DNA from: Chloroflexota bacterium
GTDB lineage: Bacteria; Chloroflexota; Anaerolineae; Anaerolineales; Villigracilaceae
Length of the DNA stretch: 43,287 nt
Reading direction: 5' to 3'
Assembly (NCBI GenBank): GCA_016191955.1
Contig: JACPVC010000100.1
Coordinates: 1 to 43,287 of the forward strand
The notes under the pieces are model-generated. The model worked only from the letters and a program-made list of their open reading frames with translations, ran no database searches and was not told where the DNA came from. Position 1 is the stretch's first letter, and each line of letters starts with the position of its first letter. The position numbers were made by a program, and so were the translations under genes. Positions 17,177-25,029 of this stretch are shown one piece after another.

Positions 17177-17317
17177 GGGTGCGCTAAAAGTTTGTAGATG
17201 ACCTGCTCCCTTCGCCGTCCTTGGCGAAGGATTTACTCGCAGAACGCCGCCGTCCACAGGATGCTTCGCAAAGGACGGCGGCTTGAGCTAAACTACTAAC
17301 AGACTTTGAGTGCTCCC
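17177..17317 (+). mobile_element. Family-1 miniature element (141 bp) with 8-bp target duplication
   Basis: It begins GGGTGCGCTAAAAGTTTG and ends with the reverse complement of GGGAGCACTCAAAGTCTG; the two ends agree at 13 of 18 positions. TGTCCGTT occurs directly outside both edges (17169-17176 and 17318-17325). Inside are two hairpins, CTTCGCC...GGCGAAG and GCCGCCGTCC...GGACGGCGGC. It has no coding capacity. The copy at 41808-41929 is in the opposite orientation and has a different 8-bp duplication, which shows that these are independent insertions. Confidence 0.82.
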
Positions 17318-17413
17318 TGTCCGTTGCAAAAACGATGCACAGGGGTTGTCTGTGCCCAAAAAGAGGGGGTGGGGATATACTTGGCTTTACCTTATTCCTT
17401 CGCAGGAGCACCC

Positions 17414-18544
17414 ATGCTGAACATCGAAAAAGTGGATACGGACAACAACAAGCAGGTCAGGCGGTTCGTGGAGTTGCCCTTTCGCATCTATGCTAGCTGC
17501 CCACAGTGGGTGCCTCCATTGAATGTGGATGCATACAATCAACTCAATCGCGCGAAGCATCCCTTTCATGAGCATTCGGATGTGGAATTCTTCCTTGCTG
17601 TCCTCGACGGGCGGGATGTGGGGCGGATCGCCGTCATCGAAAACAAGCCCTTCAATAAATATCGCAACGAAAAGACGTCGGATTTCTATCTATTTGAGTG
17701 CGAGGATGACATCGAGGCGGCAACGGCTTTGTTCAACACCGCATTCGAATGGGCAAAAGCACGCGGATTGAATAAGATAATCGGACCAAAGGGCATGGGT
17801 CCGCTGGATGGGTATGGAGCGCTTGTCTTCGGGCACGAGCACCGTCAGACGATGACCATGCTCAATTACAACCACGCCTACTATCAGTCATTGGTGGAGG
17901 CGCAGGGCTTCGTCAAGGAAGTGGATTTCGTCTCCTGTTATCTGCCTGCGGATAAGTTCCAAATCCCCGACCGGGTAAAGCGTATTACGGAGCGCGTCAT
18001 GCAGCGCGGGCATTTGGAGATCAAAACTTTCAAAAACAAAAAGGAATTGGTGAGCTGGTCAGACCGCATTGGCATGGCATATAACAATGCATTTGTGAAT
18101 AACTGGGAATATTATCCGCTGACCCAACGCGAGATCGATTTTGTGGTTGGGAATATCATGACGATTGCCGACCACCGTTTAATCAAGATCATCACACACG
18201 ACCAGGATGTAGTCGGCTTCCTGTTTGCTTTTCACGATGTCTCTGCCGCCATGCAGCGTGCGAAAGGAAAACTCTTCCCGTTCGGCTTGCTCGACATCTT
18301 GATGGACATTCGCCGCACGAACACAGTCTCGGTGAATGGCATGGGTATCCTGCCTGAGTTTCAAGGGCACGGCGGCAACGCTTTGTTGTATTACGCGATG
18401 GGCGAGACACTGTTGGACTTTGGTCAGTTCGCGCATGTGGAGATGACTCAGGTCGCCGAGACGACCGAGCAAATGCGCGCGGATTTGAAAAACCTCAACG
18501 GTGTGGAATATAAAAATCATCGTGTGTATCGGAGAGACCTGTAA
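17414..18544 (+). CDS. GNAT-like acyltransferase of unknown substrate
   Basis: A 376-residue protein. It opens MLNIEKVDTDNNKQVRRFVELPFRIYASCPQWVPPLNVD, seen in large GNAT-related proteins, and the second half contains the acetyl-CoA-binding style segment VNGMGILPEFQGHGGNALLYYAMG. The region in between (FVSCYLPADKF and on) may be a second, degenerate acyltransferase lobe. The substrate is unknown. The track starts at 17306 inside the mobile element; ATG 17414 with AGGAG just before it is the supported start. The SARP-type regulator gene follows after 40 bp. Confidence 0.75.
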   Translation: MLNIEKVDTDNNKQVRRFVELPFRIYASCPQWVPPLNVDAYNQLNRAKHPFHEHSDVEFFLAVLDGRDVGRIAVIENKPFNKYRNEKTSDFYLFECEDDIEAATALFNTAFEWAKARGLNKIIGPKGMGPLDGYGALVFGHEHRQTMTMLNYNHAYYQSLVEAQGFVKEVDFVSCYLPADKFQIPDRVKRITERVMQRGHLEIKTFKNKKELVSWSDRIGMAYNNAFVNNWEYYPLTQREIDFVVGNIMTIADHRLIKIITHDQDVVGFLFAFHDVSAAMQRAKGKLFPFGLLDILMDIRRTNTVSVNGMGILPEFQGHGGNALLYYAMGETLLDFGQFAHVEMTQVAETTEQMRADLKNLNGVEYKNHRVYRRDL

Positions 18545-18584
18545 TGGGTTGATCCGTTTTCAGATTTGGTAATGGTAATTTGCC

Positions 18585-21500
18585 ATGCCTGCCGGACTTC
18601 AAATTTTCCTGCTGGGTTCCCCGAAAATTTTAGTCAACGGAATGCCGTTGCCGTCTTTTCTCACGCATAAGAGCGGAGAATTGTTTGGCTACCTTGCCGC
18701 TGATCCGAATCGCGCTCATCCGCGCATTCTGCTTGCCGGTTTGCTTTGGCCCGAAACGATGGATGAAAAAGCGCGTGCCAGCCTGAGCACAGAGTTATGG
18801 AGGCTGCGCCGTGTGTTGGGGGATGCGCAGGATCATCTTGTACTTACCCGCGATGAGGTGACCCTTTCAACGGAGCCGCTCCACGTGGACGTTCATCTTT
18901 TCACTGATCTGGCGCAGCGTGAAGACCATGTGTCGCTGCAACAATCGGTTGATCTATACACGGGGGAATTTTTGGAGGGCTGTTACTCGGATTGGTGTAT
19001 TCTGGAACGCGAGAAGTTAAAAGATGTCTTCTTGAAAACGCTGGAAAAATTGTTGCACTATCACGAAGCTCATGGGGAATGGAGGGAAGCGATCCCATTT
19101 GCAAAGCGACTCATCGGTTACGACCCGCTGCGTGAAGAGCTACATCGCAGTTTGATGAGCTTGTATGTAAATATCGGCGACCGTCCCTCTGCATTGGCCC
19201 AATATCGTTTGTGTGTGGAATACTTGAATAGGGAACTCGGCGTCGAACCGATGCCGGAGACTCAGCGGCTGTTCGAGAAGATCAAATCCACGTCGAAGCT
19301 GGAGGCGATCTGGCAGGTGCGCGTGGAGGCAGCGGCAAATAGGACACAGCGGAAGCTATCTGAACTTGAGCGTTCACGCCGGTATTTGCCAGAAGCGTTT
19401 GTCAACCGCCCGGCGCTGGACGATGTGATGGAGCAATTTGTCGCTTCACCCTCAGTGGGGTTTGTGCTGACGGCTCCCTCCGGGTATGGCAAGACCACCT
19501 GGCTGGCGAACTTTGCAGGCAAACACATGGCGCAGGGTGATTTCGTCCTATTTTACGAAGCAGGGTCGCTGACTCTGAATTTTGAACGGGAGCTTGTCCG
19601 CGAGGTGTGGGGGAGCGATGTTATCACTGCTTCCGAAGCGTTGATTGCGATTGGGCGCGAGGCATGTCAGCACGGCAAACAAGCATGGATTGTCGTGGAT
19701 GACCTGAACGCTTTTCGTGACCTGGGCGCCACCCCCGCAGACTTGATGAGACGCCTGAACCTTTTGATCTCTCATCCCGAATTGCAGGCTGCGATTCAAA
19801 CGAATATATGTTCTCTGAAAGTCATCATCACATGCAGGGATTACACATGGAAGCAAATGACAGAGAACGGTTCAGTCGCGTTGAATTGGGGTTCGTTTTA
19901 CCTGTATGAGCCATTCCAATTAGAGGTCTTTGACCACGAAGAAGCAAATGCGGCATTTCGCCGTTATTCTTCGCTTTATGAACTCAAGGGAGGTAATGAA
20001 GAATTCGATAACCGCTTCTTTTACAAACATCCCTTGCTTTTGCGGCTCCTATCGGAGACTTGGCGCGGCAAGCGCATATTGTCGATCCATTCGGAGGCTT
20101 CGCTGTTTCGGGAATACTTTTTTAAAATGACCCCGCAAAGCAGCGCGCGCAGTTTTGCGCTTGCACTGGCAACCTGGATGGCAGAACGGCAGCAAATTAC
20201 CGTGTCTGATAGGGACTTGCATTCTTTTGCACAAACCTATGGCGTCGAGTTAAATAGGGAAAATACGCCGCTCAAACAACTGTTGGATACAGGTATCCTT
20301 TCCCAAATCGAGGAAGGATTAGAACAGCTATTCCGCTTCACACATGACCGATTGTTCGAATACCTGCTTGCCGAACACCTTCGTCATGAAATGGAGAAAC
20401 GCAAGGATGATGAATCTGTTCTGATGGAATATGCCTGTCAGACCGCATCTTTCCCACCCGCTTATGGCGCGGCGGTTATGGCGTTATCCTTGCGCCGTAA
20501 TGCAGGGCTTTTTTTGTCTTTTGCCGTCAGTGAAATTTCCGAGATCAGGGAACTATGCGTAGATGGGCTGGTCTCCCTATACATGGAAGAACCAAAACTT
20601 GCCCTGTCTCTGTCCAAAAAGATTCTCGCGCTAAATTCCGTGGATGCCAAACGTATTGCCCTGCGCGCAGTCCCTGCCATGGGGGAGGAGGGATACGAGA
20701 TTTTTTACTCTGCCATCGGCTCTTTCAACGAAACTGTGCGAAGGGTTGCCCTGATTTCCTTCGACCAACTATGGCGGCAGGATTTTCAACACGCGGTTCA
20801 GGTGCTGCACCGCCTGATCGAAGATATAAGCCCACAGATGCTTCTTACCGCCCCGCGCAGGATTCAAACACTCTTTAAGATCATTGGCTGGTTCAGCACG
20901 TATGATATCCCTCGCGCCGTTTTCGATGAGATCGATCAGGCGGCGTATGAGATTGCTGTCGAAAAGTTGGGGCTGCCCACCAGCGAGTCACAGAGCCGTT
21001 TTTGGTCTCTCATCAAAAGTATTATGGCGCGCAACACCGTTTCCTGGCCCAGCAATGAGGATGCGATCCACGAAATTCTCCGCCCGGGCAGCCTTACTGA
21101 AAAGGAACGAGATGCATTTCGTCATGTAGTCCATGCCTTGCAGCGTGGAAGCGATGCATTGAGTGACATTCCCATCGAGGACATCAAGACCCTTTTGATG
21201 TCTCAGATCGACCCGGCTCGTTATCCTGCTCACCATCTGCTTGTTGTGTGGCTGCATCATTGCCCTGCCGAAGCATGCAATGCCATGCGTCAGGTTTTTG
21301 ACGATTTGAACGGTGAAGCACGGCTTTGGTTGTTGATGGCATTCATTCCTTCTACACTGCCGGCAACCACGCCTTTCCCGCACGATGCCCTACATCTGTT
21401 GGAGGAATTCACCGCCCGCTTTGCAGAAGAGAATGAGACTGAATTTCTCCACGGCGTGGCGCGCGGAACCTTACAGTTGCTGGGCGCTGTTTCGTTTTTC

Positions 21501-22040
21501 CCATTGGGAGTTCGGTATCTTCGGTCTGGCATTACCGACTTTCCGTTATTGTCCTCGCTGTTGATGCTCTCGAAAGATCAGCCCGATAAATTTGCGCTCA
21601 CAGTTCGCCTGCTCTCTCCGCTTGGTTGGTTTTATCCGCGTGAGGTGTTGGCTTTCCTTGATCCCTTTATCAATGTCAACCAACCTTTCCATACTTATAT
21701 GTTGGAGACCTTCGCAAATTTGCGCGTTTTTCATCCGGGCATCGTGGATGCGTGGCTTCAGGAACACGGTGTGGAGTATGCCAACCAGTATCATGTCAAA
21801 ACGGCGGCAGACCTTGAGCAGGTCACATACCGCGCGCATCTCATCACCACACAAGATGTCCGCGTCACCAGCATTCTCCTTAACTCGCCTTACGGTGACT
21901 GGCTCACTCGTTGCGTCCTGCCTGGTTATTTGGATTTGAAAACGCCCAAAGAAGCGGCGCAGCGCTTTGGTGATGGTTTGTTCGAGACCCTGCGCCAGTG
22001 CGACTGGCACCTAAAGCGCGTGCTTGGAATGCCAGACTAA
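18585..22040 (+). CDS. SARP/BTAD-type regulator fused to a NACHT/STAND-like NTPase
   Basis: A 1151-residue predicted signal-integrating transcription factor. Residues 1-97 resemble the OmpR/SARP winged helix (SGELFGYLAADP, RASLSTELWRLRRVLG). Residues 98-245 are a bacterial transcriptional activator (BTAD) domain ending DRPSALAQYRLCVEYLNRELGVEPMPET. A P-loop follows at about 296-305 (TAPSGYGKTTW), with Walker B AWIVVDDL and a sensor-like IITCRDY. FTHDRLFEYLLAEHL marks the end of the NTPase module. The last 500 residues are helical, with HEAT/ARM-like character, and are probably the ligand- or partner-sensing part. No strong ribosome site precedes ATG 18585. A terminator follows. Target genes are unknown. 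Confidence 0.82.
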   Translation: MPAGLQIFLLGSPKILVNGMPLPSFLTHKSGELFGYLAADPNRAHPRILLAGLLWPETMDEKARASLSTELWRLRRVLGDAQDHLVLTRDEVTLSTEPLHVDVHLFTDLAQREDHVSLQQSVDLYTGEFLEGCYSDWCILEREKLKDVFLKTLEKLLHYHEAHGEWREAIPFAKRLIGYDPLREELHRSLMSLYVNIGDRPSALAQYRLCVEYLNRELGVEPMPETQRLFEKIKSTSKLEAIWQVRVEAAANRTQRKLSELERSRRYLPEAFVNRPALDDVMEQFVASPSVGFVLTAPSGYGKTTWLANFAGKHMAQGDFVLFYEAGSLTLNFERELVREVWGSDVITASEALIAIGREACQHGKQAWIVVDDLNAFRDLGATPADLMRRLNLLISHPELQAAIQTNICSLKVIITCRDYTWKQMTENGSVALNWGSFYLYEPFQLEVFDHEEANAAFRRYSSLYELKGGNEEFDNRFFYKHPLLLRLLSETWRGKRILSIHSEASLFREYFFKMTPQSSARSFALALATWMAERQQITVSDRDLHSFAQTYGVELNRENTPLKQLLDTGILSQIEEGLEQLFRFTHDRLFEYLLAEHLRHEMEKRKDDESVLMEYACQTASFPPAYGAAVMALSLRRNAGLFLSFAVSEISEIRELCVDGLVSLYMEEPKLALSLSKKILALNSVDAKRIALRAVPAMGEEGYEIFYSAIGSFNETVRRVALISFDQLWRQDFQHAVQVLHRLIEDISPQMLLTAPRRIQTLFKIIGWFSTYDIPRAVFDEIDQAAYEIAVEKLGLPTSESQSRFWSLIKSIMARNTVSWPSNEDAIHEILRPGSLTEKERDAFRHVVHALQRGSDALSDIPIEDIKTLLMSQIDPARYPAHHLLVVWLHHCPAEACNAMRQVFDDLNGEARLWLLMAFIPSTLPATTPFPHDALHLLEEFTARFAEENETEFLHGVARGTLQLLGAVSFFPLGVRYLRSGITDFPLLSSLLMLSKDQPDKFALTVRLLSPLGWFYPREVLAFLDPFINVNQPFHTYMLETFANLRVFHPGIVDAWLQEHGVEYANQYHVKTAADLEQVTYRAHLITTQDVRVTSILLNSPYGDWLTRCVLPGYLDLKTPKEAAQRFGDGLFETLRQCDWHLKRVLGMPD

Positions 22041-22072
22041 CTCGCGCCGCTTCCTCTTCGCTTCGCTTCCAG

Positions 22073-22109
22073 ACTTCCGCCTGTTCCCAGGGCGGAAGTT
22101 TTTCTTTCC
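22073..22109 (+). terminator. Rho-independent terminator of the BTAD-NTPase gene
   Basis: Stem ACTTCCGCC / GGCGGAAGT with a 9-base loop, followed by a T-rich run (TTTTTCTTT). Confidence 0.88.
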
Positions 22110-22163
22110 CCGATGCCTTGTGAGACTTTTGTGAGAGTAGGTGGGTATGCTGTGTGAAAACCA

Positions 22164-22397
22164 ATGCCCACCGAGAAGCAAACCCAACACACCCTTGTGA
22201 TCCGCTTGTGGCGAGAGGAGGGGAACGGCAAGCCCGTTTGGCGTGGCTCCGTGACCGATATTCAAACCGGAGAGACGAAATATTTTCAGTCTCTCCCAGA
22301 CCTGGCGGAGGTGATTGCTCGGGTGGTCGGAACCGCTTCAATGGAAGAAGGAGGCGCACCTCAGAAAGCAGAAGATGACCGATTATCCAACTCATAA
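22164..22397 (+). CDS. Small protein of unknown function (77 aa)
   Basis: A short polar protein: RLWREEGNGKPVWRGSVTDIQTGETKYFQSLPDLAEVIARVVG followed by a charged tail. The centre has the look of a small beta-sheet domain with a C-terminal helix. It lies between the terminator of the BTAD-NTPase gene and a lipoprotein gene, on the same strand. No clear ribosome site precedes ATG 22164, so the start and even coding status are less certain than for neighbours. The composition and absence of a better overlapping frame support it. Confidence 0.55.
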   Translation: MPTEKQTQHTLVIRLWREEGNGKPVWRGSVTDIQTGETKYFQSLPDLAEVIARVVGTASMEEGGAPQKAEDDRLSNS

Positions 22398-22425
22398 GTC
22401 TGACTGAAATTCCAAAGGAGAAATC

Positions 22426-23466
22426 ATGAAAACGAAAATTTTGTTACCCCTCTTGATCGTCGTGTTCGTGCTTGCGGCTTGCGGTCCCTCGCCGGAAGAA
22501 GCCGCCACCATGACCGCCTCTGCATGGACGCCCACGCCTGTTCCGCCCACTGCCACGTCCACGCCGACCCCCATCCCGTATGACCTGACCGTTTCGATCA
22601 CCGATGCCGATGGCGTTGCCGTATCGGGCGCAATCGTCACCATAAATGGAAGCGACACCCCGGTATTTGCCGGTGAAGACGGCAAAACGGAATGGACGAA
22701 TCTGCCCGAACCGGATGGCTCCATGACAATCACCGCACAAGGTTACTTCGCCTCCGAACAGACGTTTAGCCTGTCTCGCGGACCCAATGACTTGACCTTC
22801 ACCCTGGAGCGCGATCCGAACGGCTTGCTTCCCACCCAAGCCTGCGGCACCGGCGAATCCCTGCTTTACATCGAAGACTTTCAAGATAATGAAGCGCAAA
22901 GCTGGCCCGAAATTGACCTTCACGCGAACGGCTGGAACATTGCTGAATATACCGGCGAACCCGGCAACATCGTGGCAAGCAATAACAACATGACACATCA
23001 CGGCAACAACTTGCAAGACAAAACCTTTTCAGATGCCGTGTGGCGCGCACGCTTTGCCGTGGACGGACGCCGCCCGCTGTCATTCAACTGGCTTGTGAAT
23101 TACGGCGTTCAGATCGACGGTCAGCAGATAGACGATGCGCGTTATCAAATCGTCGTGGATACCGATGGTATCGGATTGCGCCGCCTCACTCTTCCAGTTT
23201 TGAATATCGGAGCAGCAAGCGGGTCGGGTGCATCTGCCGGAAGCTGGCATAACCTTGAAATAAGCACTTTCCAGGGCGAAACTCAAGTTTGGCTGGATGG
23301 AAAAAAGGCGGCAGGGTATGTCGACCCCAAACCGCTGCCTGGAGGCGGGGTCGGGTTGGAACTGATGAGCTTCGATTCATCGAAACCCGACACAGTCGTT
23401 TACTTCGACAACATCTCCGTCTGCGGGTTGAGTGCGCCGTTTGCTTCCGTGTATGTAGTTCCCTAA
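22426..23466 (+). CDS. Lipoprotein with carboxypeptidase-regulatory-like and lectin-like domains
   Basis: A 346-residue surface lipoprotein. The signal peptide ends in lipobox LAAC (Cys19), followed by a Thr/Pro linker (PTPVPPTATSTPTPIP). Residues about 48-125 (LTVSITDADGVAVSGAIVTING to TFTLERD) look like a carboxypeptidase-regulatory/Ig-like domain. Residues about 140-340 (ESLLYIEDFQDNEAQSW to VVYFDNISVCG) look like a concanavalin/LamG-type jelly roll, commonly carbohydrate-binding. ATG at 22426 is preceded by AAAGGAG. The ligand is unknown. It is followed by a palindromic repeat and another secreted protein gene. Confidence 0.78.
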   Translation: MKTKILLPLLIVVFVLAACGPSPEEAATMTASAWTPTPVPPTATSTPTPIPYDLTVSITDADGVAVSGAIVTINGSDTPVFAGEDGKTEWTNLPEPDGSMTITAQGYFASEQTFSLSRGPNDLTFTLERDPNGLLPTQACGTGESLLYIEDFQDNEAQSWPEIDLHANGWNIAEYTGEPGNIVASNNNMTHHGNNLQDKTFSDAVWRARFAVDGRRPLSFNWLVNYGVQIDGQQIDDARYQIVVDTDGIGLRRLTLPVLNIGAASGSGASAGSWHNLEISTFQGETQVWLDGKKAAGYVDPKPLPGGGVGLELMSFDSSKPDTVVYFDNISVCGLSAPFASVYVVP

Positions 23467-23479
23467 ACATCATTTCTCA

Positions 23480-23655
23480 CTCGCCTTACGCGATTTATCC
23501 GTAGGGGCGACCCATCCAGGCTTTACAAGCTGCAAAACCTAAAAGGGAGGGTCGTCCACGGACAAGAAAACTTTTCGCATAAAGGGCGACCCTTCCTTTG
23601 CGCAACATGATTTTTTACTATTTTGACGGGTCGCCCCTACTGCATAAAAAATGAG
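23480..23655. repeat. Nested palindromic repeat with CTCGCCTTACGCG left end
   Basis: The left end CTCGCCTTACGCG is close to the ends of the family-2 elements. A perfect 13-bp inverted repeat GTAGGGGCGACCC (23501-23513) / GGGTCGCCCCTAC (23628-23640) encloses a second inverted pair (GGGAGGGTCG / CGACCCTTCC). The right end (TGCATAAAAAATGAG) is a decayed inverted copy of the left. No convincing direct repeat borders it (TTTCTCA against TTTGAAA). It occupies almost all of the gap between two secreted-protein genes. A shorter relative is at 1365-1456. Confidence 0.65.
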
Positions 23656-23673
23656 TTTGAAAAGGAGATTACC

Positions 23674-24885
23674 ATGTTACGAAAAATTCTTCCCACTATT
23701 TTCTTGACTGCCATCTTGCTTGTCAGCCTTGTGAACGTTGCCCATGCCGCGCCGCCCAATGGCGTGGACCATCTTCGCGGACGCTGGGATGGGGTTATCC
23801 ATGGCTTGTTCGACGGAGATCAACCCTTCGTGTTGATGCTCGATGAATTCCATCCCGACCCCAATGATGCATCGGCGACACTCTACAACGGCTGTATGGC
23901 GGTTGGCGCTGATGCGGCATTTGCCCCGGTCTCTGCCCGCTTCACTCCGTTGGGAAGCGGCAATTACGATATGACCCTTTTCGGGACGGCGATGGGTTCC
24001 GTCATCAAACTGGAGGGGAACGCTTCGACCAACGACGCCACCGTCACCGATGACCCCGCCAGCGGTATGTGGCAAACGGCGAATCAGGGCGGTGATTGGT
24101 CTGCCTATCATCATGACCGCCGCGAACCCAGTTGCCCGGCTGTGCAACTGGGCGATGAAATTTACTTCTATGCCAGCGTGAACGCGGTAGTTGGAGTCGA
24201 TGGGGAGAACCGAAATGAAGGGAACATCATCGAAGGCTTCAGCAATATCGTTTCCTCCGGTCTGCAAGCCACCCTGCCCGATGGTTCCAGTGTGACGATC
24301 CCATTTTTCACCGACCTCTTTTCGCCCAACGTGAATTTTGTGGATAACTTCCGCTACCTGGAGGGTTTCCCCGATTTACCCGTCGCTGGGGAGACATACA
24401 CGTACACCCTGCTGGATGTGTTCGGTCAACCGATCCCCGGCACAACCGTCACTGACGTCTGGTATGACTGCACAACGGATGCACCGCGTAACGTCACCGC
24501 TGTTGTGGATGTGGATGGCATTCATGTTACTTGGGACGCATCAGTGTCGGCTCCCGGTTTTGACCCGCTGAACTTCATCGGCTTTTATCAGATCGAGTTG
24601 TACCCCGATGGTGGCGGCGAATTTGGATATGGGTCGAATTGGATTCAGACTCCGGAACACCTGATTCCGTTTGCTCAATTTGGAGGCAGCGGAGCGGGAA
24701 GCCCCAACGGAAATGATTTTGGTTATTCACTTTCTGAACTGCCCGATGGCTTTTATTCCTTCGATGTGGTTGCTTTCTCCGAAGCCTTTGGCGCAGGTTC
24801 AGTTGGGCTTGAGTGCCAGATCCGCGCAAACGACGAGCGGACGCACTTCCAGAAATCCGGCGATGCGGTCATCTTGTTGCCTTAA
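23674..24885 (+). CDS. Secreted protein of unknown function
   Basis: A 403-residue exported protein with a classic signal peptide (MLRKILPTIFLTAILLVSLVNVAHA, cut before APP). The rest is a predicted beta-rich extracellular protein; the segment APRNVTAVVDVDGIHVTWDAS with the following YQIELYPDGG resembles a fibronectin type III unit. No catalytic motif was recognised. The track begins at 23623 within the repeat; ATG 23674 has AAAGGAG just before it and starts exactly at the signal peptide. A strong terminator follows. Confidence 0.78.
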   Translation: MLRKILPTIFLTAILLVSLVNVAHAAPPNGVDHLRGRWDGVIHGLFDGDQPFVLMLDEFHPDPNDASATLYNGCMAVGADAAFAPVSARFTPLGSGNYDMTLFGTAMGSVIKLEGNASTNDATVTDDPASGMWQTANQGGDWSAYHHDRREPSCPAVQLGDEIYFYASVNAVVGVDGENRNEGNIIEGFSNIVSSGLQATLPDGSSVTIPFFTDLFSPNVNFVDNFRYLEGFPDLPVAGETYTYTLLDVFGQPIPGTTVTDVWYDCTTDAPRNVTAVVDVDGIHVTWDASVSAPGFDPLNFIGFYQIELYPDGGGEFGYGSNWIQTPEHLIPFAQFGGSGAGSPNGNDFGYSLSELPDGFYSFDVVAFSEAFGAGSVGLECQIRANDERTHFQKSGDAVILLP

Positions 24886-24920
24886 GAATGGTTGAAGGGG
24901 GTGAGCGGGGGAGAATATGA

Positions 24921-24950
24921 AAGGAGCCCCGCGTATTCGCGGGGCTCCTT
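24921..24950. terminator. Strong hairpin between convergent genes
   Basis: Perfect 13-bp stem AAGGAGCCCCGCG / CGCGGGGCTCCTT with loop TATT, followed by ATGATTTATT. It lies between the secreted-protein gene (+) and the histidine kinase gene (-). The T-rich tail is weak, but the stem is very stable. Confidence 0.75.
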
Positions 24951-25029
24951 ATGATTTATTGGATATCTTGCGTAAGTGCTCCCGCCCTGAGCAAGACAAA
25001 TTTATGACTTTTGCAAAGAAGTCTATTGA

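Noticed and set aside
23473-23662. 7-bp target duplication at the 23480 repeat
   Set aside because: The flanks TTTCTCA and TTTGAAA agree at only about four of seven positions, so a duplication cannot be claimed.
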